A stretch of 64,000 bases of DNA. Origin: Acetobacterium woodii (GTDB taxonomy: Bacteria; Bacillota; Clostridia; Eubacteriales; Eubacteriaceae). How positions within the stretch are numbered: the stretch's first letter is position 1; the number at the start of each line of letters is the position of its first letter. This document shows, one piece after another, positions 52,908 through 61,870 of this stretch. The DNA lies in assembly GCA_016213825.1 (NCBI GenBank), contig JACQZP010000026.1, positions 1 through 64,000 on the forward strand, read 5' to 3'. A program made the position numbers and the translations under genes. Below the pieces are notes generated by a model. That model was not told where the DNA came from. It saw only the letters and a list, made by a program, of their open reading frames with translations, and searched no databases.

Positions 52908-53390
52908 GTGAAAGAAAAAATCAATAAGGACAGGCTCTTAAGTATCGGCTTCTATGGAGGACTGTCTCTTAAAGCCGTTAATGCTTTAATCGAAATTATT
53001 GGTGGTGTCATTATGTTAATGATAAACCAAGATTGGTTAAACACAATGATAAAAGTGATCGCGATTCCTGAACTAATAGAAGATCCCAGGGATATCGTGA
53101 TGAATTACCTACTTGTACTCAGTCAGAATACTCCGATCACGGTTATACATTCAATTGCCATTTATATGTTGTTGCATGGTATGACCAAGCTGGTGGCCAT
53201 TGTGTTATTATGGAAGAAAAAGTTATGGGCATATTTGCCAGTTGTTGGCGTGTTTGTGTTATTTATAGTATATGAATGTTATAGTTTTATTCATAGTCAT
53301 TCTCTGACAATGTTGGCAATAATTATTATCGATTTGGCGATCATTGTTGTGGTAATATTAGAGTACAAACACTTGAAAATGGAAAAATAA
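52908..53390 (+). CDS. DUF2127-type membrane protein
   Basis: A 160-residue protein with four predicted membrane segments (about 12-36, 75-95, 103-121 and 128-150). The pattern of a first hydrophobic stretch with Glu, the HGMTKLVAIVLLWKKKLWAYP-like middle and a tyrosine-rich end fits the DUF2127 family, whose function is unknown. I choose GTG 52908 because AGGAG lies about six bases upstream; a TTG start at 52890 would include that site in the coding region. The next gene, a metallophosphoesterase, starts 17 bases after, so they are probably co-transcribed. Confidence 0.7.
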   Translation: MKEKINKDRLLSIGFYGGLSLKAVNALIEIIGGVIMLMINQDWLNTMIKVIAIPELIEDPRDIVMNYLLVLSQNTPITVIHSIAIYMLLHGMTKLVAIVLLWKKKLWAYLPVVGVFVLFIVYECYSFIHSHSLTMLAIIIIDLAIIVVVILEYKHLKMEK

Positions 53391-53406
53391 AAATGGCGGT
53401 GTGAAT

Positions 53407-54912
53407 ATGAAAACAAAGCAGGTTACCAAAGTTGCAATTATTATTTTGTGCCTATGTCTTGTTGCCGGTATCGGTACGTTTGTTTATAATGCTGTCCATG
53501 GCTACAAAATCAATAACGGCTTTGTGAGTGTTCCGTTGCAGTTTGACCCGGAGGATTCGTCATCGGTCTACCAGATGGGAGACACCCAGATCATCGTTTA
53601 TGGTGGATTTGTAAAAGGTATCCAGAAGAATATGGATGGTAGCGAAAGTCCTGTTATTCGGGCATTATCTCCGTTGCCCTCGATCACAGTAAAGAGTGAC
53701 AGTGCTAATTCCGTTTCATTGATTCTCGAAAATATTAATCCGGAATTGTATGCAAAATCTGCAGCCGCCAGCAACCTTACGATGACTAAGGTGACGGTTA
53801 ACACCCTGAAGTTTGACACGATTGATGTGAATGCCGGAGAAACTGTAAAAATCGAGCCAGTAGAGCCAGCGGAAGCAGCTAATGCCGGGCAGGAAAAATA
53901 CGTGATTCTTGGTGATAATCGCGATGGGTATGATACTTTTGCTGAAATTATTCAGCAGGTCAATGGATTGAATCCGGTATTTGTGATCGATAACGGCGAT
54001 CTTGTGTTTAGTGGAAAACCGAACCAGTACCGATTATTTGACAAAATGGTATCAAATATCTCAACAACGTTTTGTACGACCCTTGGTAATCATGATATCC
54101 GGGGGAATGGACGGGAAACCTATACCATGCTGTATGGACCAGCCTATTATTCGTTTGACTATGCTGACAGCCACTACGTTTTTTTAGATTCGTCTCCGGG
54201 ATGGAAGGAAAAACAGGCGATCTCTGATGAACAATATGCATGGCTGGAACGCGATTTAGTAAAAGCCCAAGGCAAACATCTATTTGTGATCACTCATATC
54301 CCCCCAGTAGACCTGCGAAACGGAGTCACGCCCAATGACATTCCAAATTTAGTAAACGATGTGAAAACAGACGATAACCTGTTGGAAGAAAAATTAAACA
54401 ATTACTATGAAACAAAGAATATGAATCATGGTTTTTCAGATCCTCAAGAAGCCGAGAAATTTGAAAAACTGATGAGCACCTATCATGTTGACACGGTTTA
54501 CCTGTCTCATATTCACAGTTATATGGAATATACCAAAGATGGGGTGCGATATATGATAACCGGAGGCGCCGGAGCTGAGCTGTTGACCAAAAACAGCTAT
54601 TATCACTATCTGATTGCCAAAATTGGTGATTTCGACACCACCACCATGGTGGAATTGCCATCGCCAGCAAACAATTATGTTTCAAGATATCTGGCTACAG
54701 CAAAGCTATTTGCGGAAGCGATGTATGAAGAAAACCCGGCAACCGTTATTTTGATTAGCATTGGTTTGATCGCACTGATGTTTTTAATCGTACTCCGGAT
54801 TTATTTATGGAAACAGGAACCAATTGATAGTTTAGGAAAATGGCTGAGCGATACCGGAAACTATGCGGTAAAACGCTTCAGAGAATTATTTAATAAAAAT
54901 AAGGAGCAATGA
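53407..54912 (+). CDS. Membrane-anchored metallophosphoesterase
   Basis: A 501-residue protein with an N-terminal anchor (residues 8-28), an extracytoplasmic metallophosphoesterase domain, and a C-terminal membrane helix (about 440-462) followed by a basic tail. The five metal motifs appear in order: GDNRDG, NGDLV, GNHDIRG, THIPP and SHIHSY, then the GGAGAE end loop. The calcineurin-like fold acts on phosphate esters outside the cell; the substrate is unknown. ATG 53407 is preferred over the GTG six bases upstream. It follows the DUF2127 gene and precedes the TiaS-like gene by 3 bases. Confidence 0.85.
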   Translation: MKTKQVTKVAIIILCLCLVAGIGTFVYNAVHGYKINNGFVSVPLQFDPEDSSSVYQMGDTQIIVYGGFVKGIQKNMDGSESPVIRALSPLPSITVKSDSANSVSLILENINPELYAKSAAASNLTMTKVTVNTLKFDTIDVNAGETVKIEPVEPAEAANAGQEKYVILGDNRDGYDTFAEIIQQVNGLNPVFVIDNGDLVFSGKPNQYRLFDKMVSNISTTFCTTLGNHDIRGNGRETYTMLYGPAYYSFDYADSHYVFLDSSPGWKEKQAISDEQYAWLERDLVKAQGKHLFVITHIPPVDLRNGVTPNDIPNLVNDVKTDDNLLEEKLNNYYETKNMNHGFSDPQEAEKFEKLMSTYHVDTVYLSHIHSYMEYTKDGVRYMITGGAGAELLTKNSYYHYLIAKIGDFDTTTMVELPSPANNYVSRYLATAKLFAEAMYEENPATVILISIGLIALMFLIVLRIYLWKQEPIDSLGKWLSDTGNYAVKRFRELFNKNKEQ

Positions 54913-54915
54913 CCC

Positions 54916-55671
54916 ATGATATTTTATCTTTGTATTGATGACACTGACAACCTGGATTCCATCGGAACCGGTACCATTGCGGAACAGATTCGGGAAAAGA
55001 TTGTCACTTCGGGCTATGGGCCTTGTTCTTTAGTGACCCGGCACCAATTATTTATCCATGAGGATATTCCCTACACTTCTCACAACAGCTCAATGTGTTT
55101 TCACGGTGAGGCATCGGATGATGCCATGTCAACGATCATCGCGATGGCTTCACAGCATCTGGACTCGGTTGCGGCTGAGGGCTCCGATCCTGGACTTTGC
55201 GTGCTTCAATTTGACGAAAGCAACGATTATGATGAACTGATTGAATTTGGGAAAAATGCCAAGAAAAAGGTTTTGACAAAAGAAGACGCGCTGCAATGCG
55301 CTCAAAAAAATCAGCTGCATTTATCCGAGCATGGCGGAACCGGACAAGGAATCATTGGTGCGCTGGCTGGGGTTGGTTTGCGGATTTTTGGATGTGACGG
55401 AGAAGTAAAAGGGGCTCTGAAAAACATTGAAATCAAGAAAAGTTATGCCGTATCGGAGTTGAAGAAACTGCCTGAACTGGTGAAAGTCCTTGATCTTGCC
55501 GACAAAGAACCCCTTGAGGATGCCACGATGGTAAACATGTCCAACCGGACTAAGACCGTTTTATTTGAAAATGAGTATGTTCTTTTTGTCAACAAAGATG
55601 ACAAGGGAGCGTATCAAACCATTCCCAAGGCTGAAATACGACGATTAGGAGGAGATGTCTTCTATGTCTGA
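54916..55671 (+). CDS. TiaS-like (tRNA-Ile2 agmatinylcytidine synthetase family) protein
   Basis: A 251-residue protein with FYLCIDDTDNLDSIGTGTIA at the start, the catalytic-type IDDTD motif of archaeal TiaS, and HGGTGQGIIGALAGVGL near residue 140. Archaeal TiaS is over 400 residues and has an OB-fold and zinc ribbon that are absent here, so this is the short bacterial relative whose role is not established. Bacteria use TilS for tRNA-Ile2, which argues for another function. It starts 3 bases after the metallophosphoesterase and overlaps the next small gene. AAGGAGCAATGACC lies at the start. Confidence 0.7.
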   Translation: MIFYLCIDDTDNLDSIGTGTIAEQIREKIVTSGYGPCSLVTRHQLFIHEDIPYTSHNSSMCFHGEASDDAMSTIIAMASQHLDSVAAEGSDPGLCVLQFDESNDYDELIEFGKNAKKKVLTKEDALQCAQKNQLHLSEHGGTGQGIIGALAGVGLRIFGCDGEVKGALKNIEIKKSYAVSELKKLPELVKVLDLADKEPLEDATMVNMSNRTKTVLFENEYVLFVNKDDKGAYQTIPKAEIRRLGGDVFYV

Positions 55672-55855
55672 TAAAAACAAGCTTCCGGCCGATGACTGGC
55701 AAGGTGGTCACGAAATTGCCTTAAGTTGCAGTGGATTTGCCCAAGATGTTGAAGAAGAATGGTTGGCAGAAGAAGTTATCTCCTGTTACAATTGTCGGTA
55801 TCGTCGTTTTATCGGTGCTGGCATTCAATGCGTAAAATCACTGTTTCCAAAATAA
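55664..55855 (+). CDS. Small Cys-containing protein
   Basis: A 63-residue protein whose C-terminal half carries CYNCRYR then GIQC, three cysteines in a Cys-x2-Cys-x10-Cys pattern, and a free Cys in ALSCSGF. It may bind a metal or FeS cluster. I choose ATG 55664, because AGGAGGAG is then nine bases upstream; the ATG at 55655 is only two bases from it. It overlaps the TiaS-like gene by 8 bases, which suggests co-translation. I do not recognise the family. Confidence 0.65.
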   Translation: MSDKNKLPADDWQGGHEIALSCSGFAQDVEEEWLAEEVISCYNCRYRRFIGAGIQCVKSLFPK

Positions 55856-55917
55856 ACAATAATAAGCTTGAGTTTCACAAACACTCTTCAATTTTTATAT
55901 ATCATGGAGGAAAAGAA

Positions 55918-56592
55918 ATGAACAGAAAAAAAATGACACAATCAATTTCAGCGTTGCTGTTGGTATTTTTATTGGCTTTTAGCCTGTGTGGCACTGTTAT
56001 GGCGGCTGGTGGCGACGGCTCTGGTGGCGGTGGGGGTAATGGTTCCGGCAATGGCAGTGGGACAAGTACCGATACCACAACTACTGATATAACCACTGCA
56101 CCTGGAAGCGGCGATGGTTCCGGAGGAGGCAGTACCGAACCTTTAACGCTGGTTACGGCAACACCGGCAAATAATGCCACAGCTGTAGCGGTTGATTCGC
56201 CCATCACTCTGGAATTCAGCAAAAATGTTGCCTATGCCACCGTACGGGACAGCAATATCAAAGCAGTTACCTTATGGGCTGGTAAAGATCAGATCCCTGC
56301 CAATGTGACTACGGCGGATGATCAGCTGCAACCGGATCTGCGTGATTTTATTACCATCACTCCAACCGAAGCACTCAAAGAAGGTACCGTTTATACGGTA
56401 AAAGTGGATACCACCTTAAGTGCTAAAAGTGGTGCAGTATTGACAACCCCGGTGGAAATCAACTTTACCACCATGGCTCCGGTGGTTGCTGCCAACACCA
56501 GTTCTAATATGATTCTCTTGGTTGGGTTAGGCGCTTTGGCGGTTGTGATTGTGATTGTCGCTGTTTTGGTAGCAAAACGAAAAAAAGCATAA
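55918..56592 (+). CDS. Secreted, membrane-anchored Big_5 domain protein
   Basis: A 224-residue exported protein. Signal peptide at residues 1-30 (LLLVFLLAFSLCGTVMAAG, cut after MAA), then a Gly/Ser/Thr-rich linker of about 45 residues, then a bacterial Ig-like (Big_5, SbsA-type) domain (about 80-190, with TPANNATAVAVDSPITLEF), and a C-terminal membrane helix followed by KRKKA. GGAGG lies seven bases before ATG 55918; an in-frame extension to 55759 has no site. The stop is followed directly by the permease ATG, so it is translated with the importer. It could be a surface binding or tethering component for the ABC system. Confidence 0.78.
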   Translation: MNRKKMTQSISALLLVFLLAFSLCGTVMAAGGDGSGGGGGNGSGNGSGTSTDTTTTDITTAPGSGDGSGGGSTEPLTLVTATPANNATAVAVDSPITLEFSKNVAYATVRDSNIKAVTLWAGKDQIPANVTTADDQLQPDLRDFITITPTEALKEGTVYTVKVDTTLSAKSGAVLTTPVEINFTTMAPVVAANTSSNMILLVGLGALAVVIVIVAVLVAKRKKA

Positions 56593-57606
56593 ATGTCACC
56601 GCGAAAAAAGACGATTGTCACTCTCATTCTGATTATTCTTCCGATCCTCTTTTTCTTTGGGACCATCTGTGTTGGTCGTTATTACGTTTCACTAACAGAT
56701 ATTTTCCGATCAATATGGCAGGGAATTACCGGACAAAATAGTGGGCTGAGTCAGGAGACGACTGCAGTGATCCTTCAGATTCGGTTGCCCCGAGCCTTTT
56801 TAGGTGCGATGGTCGGAGCTGCGCTGGCCGCCAGCGGCGCTGCCTTTCAAGGACTTTTTCGTAACCCGCTGGTTTCCAGCGGGATTTTGGGGGTTTCAGC
56901 CGGAGCTGGCTTTGGCGCCGCCCTGGCTATTGTTTTATTCAACAATATTTTTTTAACCCCTTTGTTTGCCTTTTTCTTTGGTGTGCTGGCAGTTGTTTTA
57001 AGCTATTTTGCCGGCCGCATTGACAATACATCACCAACCATCACGCTGGTGCTGGGGGGAACGATTATTCAGTCCATTTTTTCGGCGTTAATATCGCTGT
57101 TAAAATATATGGCCGATACGGCGACCCAACTGCCGGCAGTGACCTTCTGGTTAATGGGCAGCCTGGCTTCAACAAAAACATCCGCCGTTTTCCTGTCGTT
57201 TATTCCAATGGTTATCGGCATGATCGGTTTAGTCGTCATGCGGTATCGTCTCAATGTGTTATCCATGGGCGACCGGGAAGCCAAAACTTTGGGAATTAAC
57301 GTGATGGCTAACAAATGGTTTGTTATCAGCTTTGCTACCCTGGCGACGGCTGGAGCCGTGTGTGTCAGTGGAATCGTCGGCTGGATTGGTCTGATTATTC
57401 CTCATATTGCCCGGATGTTGGTGGGTAATGACAATAAGTGGGTGATTCCGGCTAGCATGTCTTTAGGGGCCTGCTTTGTGATCTTCTGCGATACACTGTG
57501 TCGGACCATCACTGGGGGAGAAATTCCTTTAGGCATTATAACAGCACTCATCGGGGGACCATTTTTTATTTATCTCCTTAAAAAAACAAAAGGAAGGAAT
57601 TGGTAA
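56593..57606 (+). CDS. FecCD/BtuC-family ABC importer permease
   Basis: A 337-residue permease of the iron-siderophore/cobalamin importer family with about ten membrane helices. Markers are RLPRAFLGAMVGAALAASG, AAFQGLFRNPLVSSGILGVSA and GIVGWIGLIIPHIARMLVG, the last being the contact with the ATPase. It starts with no gap after the Big_5 gene and its stop overlaps the ATPase ATG. Cobalamin, corrinoid precursors or iron chelates are candidates; the neighbouring corrinoid enzymes make cobamide uptake attractive but this is inference. Confidence 0.92.
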   Translation: MSPRKKTIVTLILIILPILFFFGTICVGRYYVSLTDIFRSIWQGITGQNSGLSQETTAVILQIRLPRAFLGAMVGAALAASGAAFQGLFRNPLVSSGILGVSAGAGFGAALAIVLFNNIFLTPLFAFFFGVLAVVLSYFAGRIDNTSPTITLVLGGTIIQSIFSALISLLKYMADTATQLPAVTFWLMGSLASTKTSAVFLSFIPMVIGMIGLVVMRYRLNVLSMGDREAKTLGINVMANKWFVISFATLATAGAVCVSGIVGWIGLIIPHIARMLVGNDNKWVIPASMSLGACFVIFCDTLCRTITGGEIPLGIITALIGGPFFIYLLKKTKGRNW

Positions 57607-58415
57607 TGTCTTTATTAAGTTTAGAAAATGTGTCCTTCGGTTATCGTCCACAGCAAATGATTTTTGAGAATATCAGCTTCGACGTACGCCCCGGAGAAAT
57701 ATTTTGTATCATCGGTCCCAATGGTTGCGGAAAGACCACGCTGATCGACAGTATTCTGGGAATCAATCGACCCCAAAGTGGGCGGATTGTCGTTTCAGAT
57801 ACCGATTTGCATCAGCTGAAACCGCGAGAGTTTGCTCAAAACATCGCTTATGTCCCCCAAAGTCATACCAAAACCTTTCCTTATACCGTTCTTGATATTG
57901 TGGTCATGGGCCGAACCTATGCCACCAAAATGTTTGCTTCCCCCAATACCTCCGAGCGTTCTCGGGCGATGGAGAGCCTTGAACAAGTGGGTCTTAAAGG
58001 CTTCGAAAACCGCTTGTATACTGAGTTAAGCGGCGGCGAACTGCAATTGGTGCTGATTGCCAGAGCTTTGGCCCAAGAAGCTCAAATTCTGATTATGGAT
58101 GAACCCACTGCTCATCTGGATTTTCGTCACGAACTGATGGTCATGGAAATTATTAGCTGGCTGGTGAAAGAAAAAGGGCTTACGATCATCATGGCCACGC
58201 ATTTTTTAAATCAGGCATTTTATCTTGAAAATGAAGGGGTCAAAATTCGTGTCGCGCTGATGAATCAGGGTAGCTTTAAAGCCGTCGGTACACCGGCTGA
58301 AGTGCTGACCAAGGACAATTTAAAAGATGTTTTTAAAATTATGTCATCCATTGGCACTACCGATGAAGAAGGCATCAACCAGCGCTTCATTGTGCCCTTA
58401 AAAAATATCCGATAG
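57606..58415 (+). CDS. FecE/BtuD-family ABC importer ATPase
   Basis: A 269-residue ABC ATPase. Walker A GPNGCGKTT is near residue 38, the Q-loop in AYVPQSH, the signature LSGGELQ near residue 144, Walker B ILIMDEPTAHLD, and the H-loop ATHFLNQA. ATG 57606 overlaps the permease stop (TAATG). The stop codon TAG at 58413 belongs to the first bases of palindromic repeat copy 4. It pairs with the upstream permease. Confidence 0.93.
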   Translation: MSLLSLENVSFGYRPQQMIFENISFDVRPGEIFCIIGPNGCGKTTLIDSILGINRPQSGRIVVSDTDLHQLKPREFAQNIAYVPQSHTKTFPYTVLDIVVMGRTYATKMFASPNTSERSRAMESLEQVGLKGFENRLYTELSGGELQLVLIARALAQEAQILIMDEPTAHLDFRHELMVMEIISWLVKEKGLTIIMATHFLNQAFYLENEGVKIRVALMNQGSFKAVGTPAEVLTKDNLKDVFKIMSSIGTTDEEGINQRFIVPLKNIR

Positions 58416-58580
58416 GCGGTTGCGAAAGTACCGTTAGCTTTGCGATCAGTTTCGCACGAAACAATTTTTACACTGTAAGTCGTACAGGCTAACGCCTGTT
58501 CGCCTACACGTTACAAAATTGTTTGTGGAAACTGAACGTAAAGCAATCATTGTTCGTTGTTAATAAATTTTGCATAGCCA
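58413..58580 (-). repeat. Dispersed palindromic repeat, copy 4
   Basis: It carries the same strand as copy 1 (GATCAGTTTCGCACGAAAC, then CAGGCTAACGCCTG, then CGCCTACACGTTAC) without the 90-bp insert. Its first bases TAG provide the stop codon of the ABC ATPase gene. It separates the ATPase gene from the substrate-binding protein gene. Confidence 0.82.
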
Positions 58581-58610
58581 GGGATATTTTAGAAAGATGG
58601 TTTGATTGTT

Positions 58611-59693
58611 ATGATAGTGAATAAAAAAATAAGATTGGGACTGCTACTGTTTGCGATTCTTGGGATAATGCTGTTGCCGGGCTGTCAGCAGCAGGCTGCG
58701 GTCTCGGAAGTACCGACAAAAACAATTGTCGATTGCATGGGACGGGAAGTGGTGATTCCGGAAAATCCCCAGCGCGTGGCCTGTCTTTACGCTTCTACCG
58801 CTCATATGGTGACGATGCTGGGAGAAGAGGATAAAATTGTTGGAATTCCCAATGGCATTAAACGTGACGTGCTTATGTCTTACAAACTACCGAATCTTGA
58901 TTCTTTATCAGTGCCGTTTCAGGACGGCGCCATTAATATTGAAGAACTGCTGGCAACGGATACGGATCTGGTGTTAATCAGGCAAAGCACCGCTGAAAAT
59001 CAAGGGGAAGTTGAGAAACTTGATAAAGCCGGGATCCCCTGGGTGGTAGTTGATTATGCCAGTCTGGATGGCTTTAAAAAAGCAATTTCCGTTACCGGAG
59101 CGATTTTTAACCAGCAGGAAAAAGCAGCCGGTTATGATGCCGATGTTCAGAAAACGCTTGATCTGGTAACCGAGCGGGTCAGTCAGATTCCTGAAACATC
59201 CCGGATTCGGGTTTACCATGCAGTTAATGAAGCAGCCCGAACAGATCTTGACGGGGATCTCTGCAGTCAGATCACGGATGTGGCAGGGGTCGTTAATGTG
59301 TCAACCCAGGGTGGAAGTCTGATTACTGATGCCGAAAAAACAATGACAACGCTGGAACAGATTTACGTTTGGAATCCGGATGCTATCATCGCTAACGATA
59401 TCAATGCTACTAAATACATGCTGAGTGACCCAAAATGGTCCGGTCTGGGAGCGGTTGCCAGACAGCAGGTCACCACCCTTCCGGTTGGGGTAACAAGATG
59501 GTGTCACCCCGGCTCCATGGAACCCCAAATGGCGGCGCTTTTTATTGCCATGCATTTTTATCCGGAGCAATTTGCCGACATCGATCTGGCCCAAACCACC
59601 AGGGATTATTATAAACAGTGGTTTGATCTGGAGCTCTCTGATGACGATGTTTCAGCTATTTTATCGGGAGCAGGCATGCGATTAGCAAAATAA
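58611..59693 (+). CDS. Substrate-binding lipoprotein of a FecB/BtuF-type ABC importer
   Basis: A protein of about 360 residues with a lipoprotein signal (LGIMLLPGCQQQ, lipid on Cys25) and a class III periplasmic-binding fold. The start DCMGREVVIPENPQRVACLY is typical of iron-chelate/cobalamin binding proteins, and EMP-like ends are replaced by GAGMRLAK. It is the third part of the importer, set after repeat copy 4. I take ATG 58611 as start; a TTG at 58602 is also possible. Iron or corrinoid ligand cannot be told apart by sequence. Confidence 0.88.
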   Translation: MIVNKKIRLGLLLFAILGIMLLPGCQQQAAVSEVPTKTIVDCMGREVVIPENPQRVACLYASTAHMVTMLGEEDKIVGIPNGIKRDVLMSYKLPNLDSLSVPFQDGAINIEELLATDTDLVLIRQSTAENQGEVEKLDKAGIPWVVVDYASLDGFKKAISVTGAIFNQQEKAAGYDADVQKTLDLVTERVSQIPETSRIRVYHAVNEAARTDLDGDLCSQITDVAGVVNVSTQGGSLITDAEKTMTTLEQIYVWNPDAIIANDINATKYMLSDPKWSGLGAVARQQVTTLPVGVTRWCHPGSMEPQMAALFIAMHFYPEQFADIDLAQTTRDYYKQWFDLELSDDDVSAILSGAGMRLAK

Positions 59694-59780
59694 GCAGGTA
59701 AAATAATAAGAATAGTGTAGTATAGTGGTATGATATGAAGAAATAATTAAATAATTTGATTAGAAAGTAGAAAATAAATA

Positions 59781-61271
59781 ATGACAAACAATCAGTTTAA
59801 CCAGTATAAACTCAGTGATGAGCTGTTAAAGGCCATCGAAAAATTAAATTTTGAGACACCCACCAAGGTTCAGGAAGCCGTGATCCCCATTGCCCTGGAG
59901 AAAAAAGACATCCTCTGCAAGGCCCAAACCGGCAGTGGTAAAACCGCTGCCTTTGGGATCCCCATCTGCGAACTGCTGGATTGGGAGGAGAATAAGCCCC
60001 AGGCCCTAGTGCTGACGCCGACCCGGGAATTGGCGCTGCAGGTTCACGAAGACATATTTAACATCGGCCGATTCAAGCGGATCAAGGTGTCGGCGCTTTA
60101 TGGAAAATCACCGATCCGACGGCAGGAAAAAGAACTGAAACAGAAAACCCATGTAGTAGTTGGAACGCCTGGCCGGGTTATGGATCATATTGAACGGGGC
60201 ACCTTCATTACCGATGAAATAAAATATCTGGTTATCGATGAAGCAGATGAGATGTTAAACATGGGCTTTATCGATCAGGTTGAAGAAATTATTAATGAAT
60301 TGCCAAAAAATCGGGTGACCATGCTGTTTTCAGCTACGTTAGAAAATGAAATCCAAAAACTGTCACAAAAATACATGAACAATCCTCAAATCATTGAGAT
60401 TGAGGCCGAAATCAAACGAACCGATGCTATTGAACAGATTGTTTACAAAACCGGCAATGATGATAAACTTGATGTATTAAAAGATGTGCTGGTGGTGGAA
60501 AATCCCGACAGCTGTATTATTTTCTGTAATACCCAGGAAATGGTGAATGCCATTTATAATCTGCTCGGAAAAGATAATAAAGCCTGTGAGAAGATTCACG
60601 GCGGCATGGAGCAGGATGATCGTACCCTGGTCATGCAGCGTTTTAAAAAAGGCGCATTCCGATATCTGATTGCCACCGATGTGGCGGCTCGAGGTATCGA
60701 TGTGCATGAAATTTCGCTGGTTATTAATTTTGATGTGCCCTGGGAAAAAGAAACTTATGTCCACCGGATCGGACGAACCGGCCGTCGGGGAACTACCGGT
60801 AAGGCGATTACCCTGGTTTCCGCAAAAGAAGGCCGACTGTTTCGTGATATCGAAAACTATACCGATAAAGAGATCATCGAAAAAGAATGTCCCACCCTGG
60901 CAACGGTTCATGCCTTAAAACCGGCTTTTATGGAAAAACTTCAGGAAAAACCCGAAGAAAAGCAGGACAAGGCCCATGACCTGACCAAGGAGATCACAAA
61001 GATTCACATCAATGCCGGAAAAAAAACCAAGATGCGGCCGGTGGATATTGTGGGGACACTCTGTAATCTGGAAGGCATGACAGCTGCGGACATTGGTGTA
61101 ATCACGATCCTGGATGTGTCCACTTTTGTAGAGATCCTGAATAATAAGGGCGACCAGGTTTTAAAAGAACTCCAAACCCGAAACATTAAAGGACGGCCCA
61201 GAAAAGTCACATTAGCCGAGGACAAACCGGTAACGTTAGCCCGCAAGAAACCGATTCGGCGATTTTACTAA
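59781..61271 (+). CDS. DEAD-box RNA helicase (DbpA/CsdA-like)
   Basis: A 496-residue ATP-dependent RNA helicase. Motifs in order: Q motif FETPTKVQ, AQTGSGKT (I), PTRELALQ (Ia), TPGR (Ib), DEAD in VIDEADEMLNMGF (II, near residue 155), SAT (III), then ATDVAARGID (V) and HRIGRTGRRG (VI). The C-terminal segment (about 400-475) resembles the DbpA RNA-binding domain with IGVITILDVSTFVEI and ends in a basic tail. It probably serves ribosome assembly or cold-adapted RNA handling. The region 59694-59780 before it holds only AT-rich leader. Confidence 0.93.
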   Translation: MTNNQFNQYKLSDELLKAIEKLNFETPTKVQEAVIPIALEKKDILCKAQTGSGKTAAFGIPICELLDWEENKPQALVLTPTRELALQVHEDIFNIGRFKRIKVSALYGKSPIRRQEKELKQKTHVVVGTPGRVMDHIERGTFITDEIKYLVIDEADEMLNMGFIDQVEEIINELPKNRVTMLFSATLENEIQKLSQKYMNNPQIIEIEAEIKRTDAIEQIVYKTGNDDKLDVLKDVLVVENPDSCIIFCNTQEMVNAIYNLLGKDNKACEKIHGGMEQDDRTLVMQRFKKGAFRYLIATDVAARGIDVHEISLVINFDVPWEKETYVHRIGRTGRRGTTGKAITLVSAKEGRLFRDIENYTDKEIIEKECPTLATVHALKPAFMEKLQEKPEEKQDKAHDLTKEITKIHINAGKKTKMRPVDIVGTLCNLEGMTAADIGVITILDVSTFVEILNNKGDQVLKELQTRNIKGRPRKVTLAEDKPVTLARKKPIRRFY

Positions 61272-61288
61272 AATTCAGAGGTAGACAT

Positions 61289-61852
61289 ATGAATTACTTG
61301 ACGGCTATCTCACAATTCAAGCCGGAATCAAATCAGGAGCAGGATGATCAACAAACGATCCTTGCCTTTATTAAAACTTATCCTAAGAATGTCTTGCTTC
61401 GAGAAAATAAAATTGCCCATTTGACAAGTTCAGCCTTGATTTTAAATGAATCAATGGATAAACTGTTAATGATCTACCATAATATTTATCAATCATGGTC
61501 CTGGACAGGCGGCCATGCCGACGGGGAAATGGATCTGCTTCAGGTAGCAATCAAAGAAGCACTGGAAGAAACCGGGCTGGGTAAAATCAAAGCTATATCA
61601 GACAAAATTGTTTCTTTGGATATTTTGCCGGTTTTTAGCCATCTTAAAAACAATTTGCCAGTTTCCGCCCATTTACATTTATCAGTAGCCTATCTGTTGC
61701 AGGCATCTGAAAATGAATCGATCACTATTAAACCGGACGAAAACAGCGGGGTTAAATGGATTCCCATCAGGGAATTGCCAGACTATGTCAGTGAACCCCA
61801 TATGCAGGTGGTTTATGATAAAATATTAAATAAACATAGCCATCATAAATAA
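61289..61852 (+). CDS. NUDIX hydrolase
   Basis: A 187-residue NUDIX hydrolase. The box appears as GGHADGEMDLLQVAIKEALE then ETGL (near residues 73-96), with Lys in place of the Arg of the consensus REUXEE, so the Glu pair needed for metal binding is kept. NUDIX enzymes cleave nucleoside diphosphates linked to a group X; the substrate is unknown. AGAGGTAGAC precedes the ATG. It lies between the helicase and the HD hydrolase and is probably co-transcribed with them. Confidence 0.88.
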   Translation: MNYLTAISQFKPESNQEQDDQQTILAFIKTYPKNVLLRENKIAHLTSSALILNESMDKLLMIYHNIYQSWSWTGGHADGEMDLLQVAIKEALEETGLGKIKAISDKIVSLDILPVFSHLKNNLPVSAHLHLSVAYLLQASENESITIKPDENSGVKWIPIRELPDYVSEPHMQVVYDKILNKHSHHK

Positions 61853-61870
61853 CTAATAAAGGAGGATCCT

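Noticed and set aside
55759-55917. 53-residue extension of the Big_5 protein
   Set aside because: It lies over the end of the Cys-protein gene in another frame; signal peptide and GGAGG place the start at 55918.
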